Assembly (NCBI GenBank): GCA_950022655.1
Contig: OX465580.1
Span: 94,320,797-94,384,796 of the forward strand
Direction of reading: 5' to 3'
Length of the DNA: 64,000 nt
Source: Alentia gelatinosa
Taxonomy: Eukaryota; Annelida; Polychaeta; Phyllodocida; Polynoidae
Position numbers and translations under genes: made by a program. This document shows, one piece after another, positions 61,472-64,000 of the stretch. The notes under the pieces were generated by a model, which was not told the origin of the DNA, ran no database searches, and saw only the letters and a list, made by a program, of their open reading frames with translations. Position 1 is the stretch's first letter, and every line of letters begins with the position of its first letter.

Positions 61472-61867
61472 TTATAATACAACTTGTGTTTTTACAGAAT
61501 GGGGCCTTATCATGTGTAGATCATACGTTTACTATAGCTATATTTATAACCTGTCAAATCAATTTCTACAACCCCATACAGACAATGTACTTCTTTACAA
61601 TCATGGCCCACAACCAGAGATTCATCCATTCATCATATCCATTCCAACACCTCTTCATTCATTATACCACCACTGGTACCAATACAGGGGGAGCCACATA
61701 CCATTATGATCTCCATCATCACCTCCATCATTGCTTACAAAACCACCACAAATACCACCGTCACCACAAATACCATCATAACTACTATAACTCTTATTCC
61801 GCCAGTAAAACCAACACCACTGACTACCCAATAGGGGCCTACCTCCAATAATATCATCGCCATTACC

Positions 61868-62215
61868 AACCCTGACAACTCGGATAAGTCTATCACCATG
61901 TACTACTAACTCTGTACCTTCAATAACATCGTCGGAACAACCAACCCTATACCTTCAATGGCAACATCACCACTACCAACCCTATGCTGTCAATAGCACC
62001 ATCACCACTACAAACCCTATACTGTCAATAGCAACATCGCCACTAACAACCCTAAGCCGTCAATGGCACCAATACCACCACCAACCATGTACCTTCTATA
62101 CTACCATCACCACTACCAACCCTATACCTTCAATAACGCAATCACCACTACAAACCCTATATCTTCAATAGCATCAAGGCCCTGACAAACCCTATACCCC
62201 CAATGGTATCTTCAC
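61868..62215. repeat. 35-bp minisatellite
   Basis: The anchor word AACCCTAT (and variants) recurs at 61908, 61943, 61978, 62013, 62048, 62083, 62118, 62153 and 62188, a strict spacing of 35 bp over nine or more units. The unit is about AACCCTATACCTTCAATAGC plus a CACCATCACCACTACC-like half. Units have diverged by substitution but not by length. The period is not a multiple of three, so it is not a coding repeat. Confidence 0.93.
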
Positions 62216-63899
62216 ACTACCATCCTCATATTACAAACATCCTCATATTCCTACTATCCCCAGACCATTTTTGACACTGCTAATAACTGCAACATCGCAA
62301 AAACCATTACATATTCCACGATGTCTCGCTGAGCTTTACCCCCACCCCCACCCCCGCAACACACACACACCTTCATCAACGCCCCCACAACACGATGCAC
62401 ACGGCTGGGCGGGTGGACGGCAGCCGGGTAGGAGGCTTCCCAGGTGGGCATTGCTCCATACCACCTGTTTGACGGGGCGGGCGGGGCCGGGACCGGAGCC
62501 GGGGACACGTGGCGGTCTGCCCTCCGCTGACCCCTCTACCTGCCCGCCGTGTTTACCTGTCCGTCCGGTCACCGGGGTGGTCTCACCCCTCACAAAGGTC
62601 AATTTTCTCACGGTTTAATTGACGCCCGGCACGCTGGAGTCCCCGGCTGTGGTGTCTGTGAGTGTTTTTGTTTTTTTGGTGGGTTTTTTATAAAAAAAAA
62701 TTGGGGGGAGTACGTTCCGGGTGAGACTGAAAGTAACGTGGTCATATGTATGAGGTGTGGTTCATACATAATTATGATGATTACGTTCATTATTTTGTGT
62801 ATATTCTTGTGTAAGATCCGTAGAAACTAAATAATTTCAGTATGTTTGAAACACCAATGGACAGACCAAGTAGAACGTATTATTTAAGATAACTTGCTGG
62901 CATATTGTATATAGTCACATAGATAACTCAAGCTTTGCTAAATCTGATTTTCTATTACATTTTATTGAAAATAAAAGGAATTTCGTCATCAGTTGGTGAT
63001 GTGATTACAGATCATCTACATATAGCATTCCACCATTTTTCTATATTCATATCTGTTCGTCTGAAATATTTTAAAAAAATCATAGTCCTATGGTTTGGAT
63101 GTTTTTACCTCTATAATTACTAGGGTAGAAACAGTGTTATTTACTGTATATTTCACTGAACGAGAATTTCCTGATGCATCCTGGTTGTCTGTGACATTTT
63201 CTTCATCACGTGTATCCGTGGGCTCGCCACATACAGTGTGGCTTTGATAATACATGAAAACAGGGGCAAGAGAAACACCGGGGCAAACCCCCTTTCATCC
63301 GAAGTGGGAACCACTGAGCAATAGCCTAGTCATGTTTATCTAAGTGATTTCAATAAAGATCACTTTCATGTGTTGCATTTTGTGGGTGTTTTGCCGACAG
63401 AAAATCTGTGACCTCGGGCCAAAAATGGGGGTTCACGGGGACTCACAGAGTCTCCCCATGAAGTGACATCCAATGAAGCATCAAGAAATACTAGACGGAC
63501 TAGTCACCACTTCTTGTGGGGTGCTACAAAGGGGAGTTTACTAAGCTGAGAGACAATGCCAGATTTTCTTGTCAGTTATATTAGCCAACACACATCCACG
63601 GGATGACTGTTTTATATTTACCAGAACCTATGCTATACCTGCTACAGACAGGTTTATTCAGTTTGCCACCAGAATACACACTAAATGTTACTGTATAAAG
63701 AAAAAATTGGTTGTATACATACACATGAGATGAGGTGAAGCGACATGGTTGGAACTATGTTGTGGTTTGGAACAGTGACGAAACCAGCCCTATATCAATG
63801 ATACCCCTCCTTTTTTATTGGTAGCGCCACTATGAAACAGAAATTATAACAAAATAGTGTATAGCAAAACCATGATGCTATCAATAAGGAAACTTGAAC
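62216..63899. other. Right-hand stretch, no gene recognised
   Basis: A GC-rich patch at about 62330-62600 carries compositional frames on both strands. A T/G-rich then A-rich stretch follows at 62660-62710, then AT-rich sequence. No coding exon recognised. Confidence 0.5.
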
Positions 63900-63945
63900 A
63901 ACACCAACACCAACAACAACAACAACAACAACAATAAAAACAACT
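63900..63945. repeat. (CAA)n microsatellite
   Basis: A short CAA-rich repeat with about eight consecutive CAA units at the right end of the window. Confidence 0.9.
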
Positions 63946-64000
63946 CCATAAACAGAAGAAGAGGTTTAGAACTGATATATTTTGCAGACTTTCTTTGGCA

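Overview
This looks like a window of animal nuclear DNA. It is AT-rich, dominated by non-coding sequence, and carries long AT and ATGT microsatellites, small inverted-repeat transposons and isolated CpG-rich patches. I recognise one protein-coding gene: an orthologue of vestigial / vestigial-like (vg, VGLL2/VGLL3 class), on the minus strand from about 20.8 kb down to 357. Its TONDU (TDU) domain has a YLS..CV.FT.Y.GD.AS.VDEHF.RAL pattern. I read this as closer to protostome Vestigial than to vertebrate VGLL, so the source is probably a protostome, perhaps a lophotrochozoan such as a mollusc. That placement is inference.

The vg gene can be assembled completely. Exon 1 is 20726-20637, starting MSCVDVMYQ. 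Exon 2 is 15993-15426, with Ser/His/Gln-rich tracts and the TDU. Exon 3 is 6354-5884, with [14 protein letters not shown] and FQPHYGSLL. Exon 4 is 409-357, a 53-nt coding end finishing KDLYWF-stop. Splice sites are GT-AG, phases are 0/1/1, and the total is 1182 nt or 393 residues. Exon 4 is too small to appear as an ORF; it was found from its phase, acceptor and C-terminal motif. A GC box and a TAAAATA element lie about 100 bp upstream of the start codon. Vestigial is the transcriptional cofactor of TEAD/Scalloped.

The three introns (5.5, 9.1 and 4.6 kb) hold microsatellites, CpG-rich islands, a palindromic SOX-like site and repeated TAGGCCTA words. From 21 to 64 kb, upstream of vg, I find no convincing protein gene. 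This stretch looks like a regulatory desert. It contains candidate cis-regulatory blocks (30.0-30.4 kb and 33.0-33.8 kb, the latter with three exact copies of AGTAATTGG), two copies of a Harbinger-like MITE, at least three other foldback elements, a strict 35-bp minisatellite at 61.9-62.2 kb, and a possible TATA promoter plus non-coding first exon at 57.4 kb on the plus strand.

No tRNA, rRNA, CRISPR array or bacterial-type feature was seen. The most notable points are the fully resolved vg gene with a cryptic terminal exon, a NAGNAG acceptor next to the MSQR motif, an 11-bp perfect hairpin inside the TDU exon, and the homeodomain-site cluster upstream.
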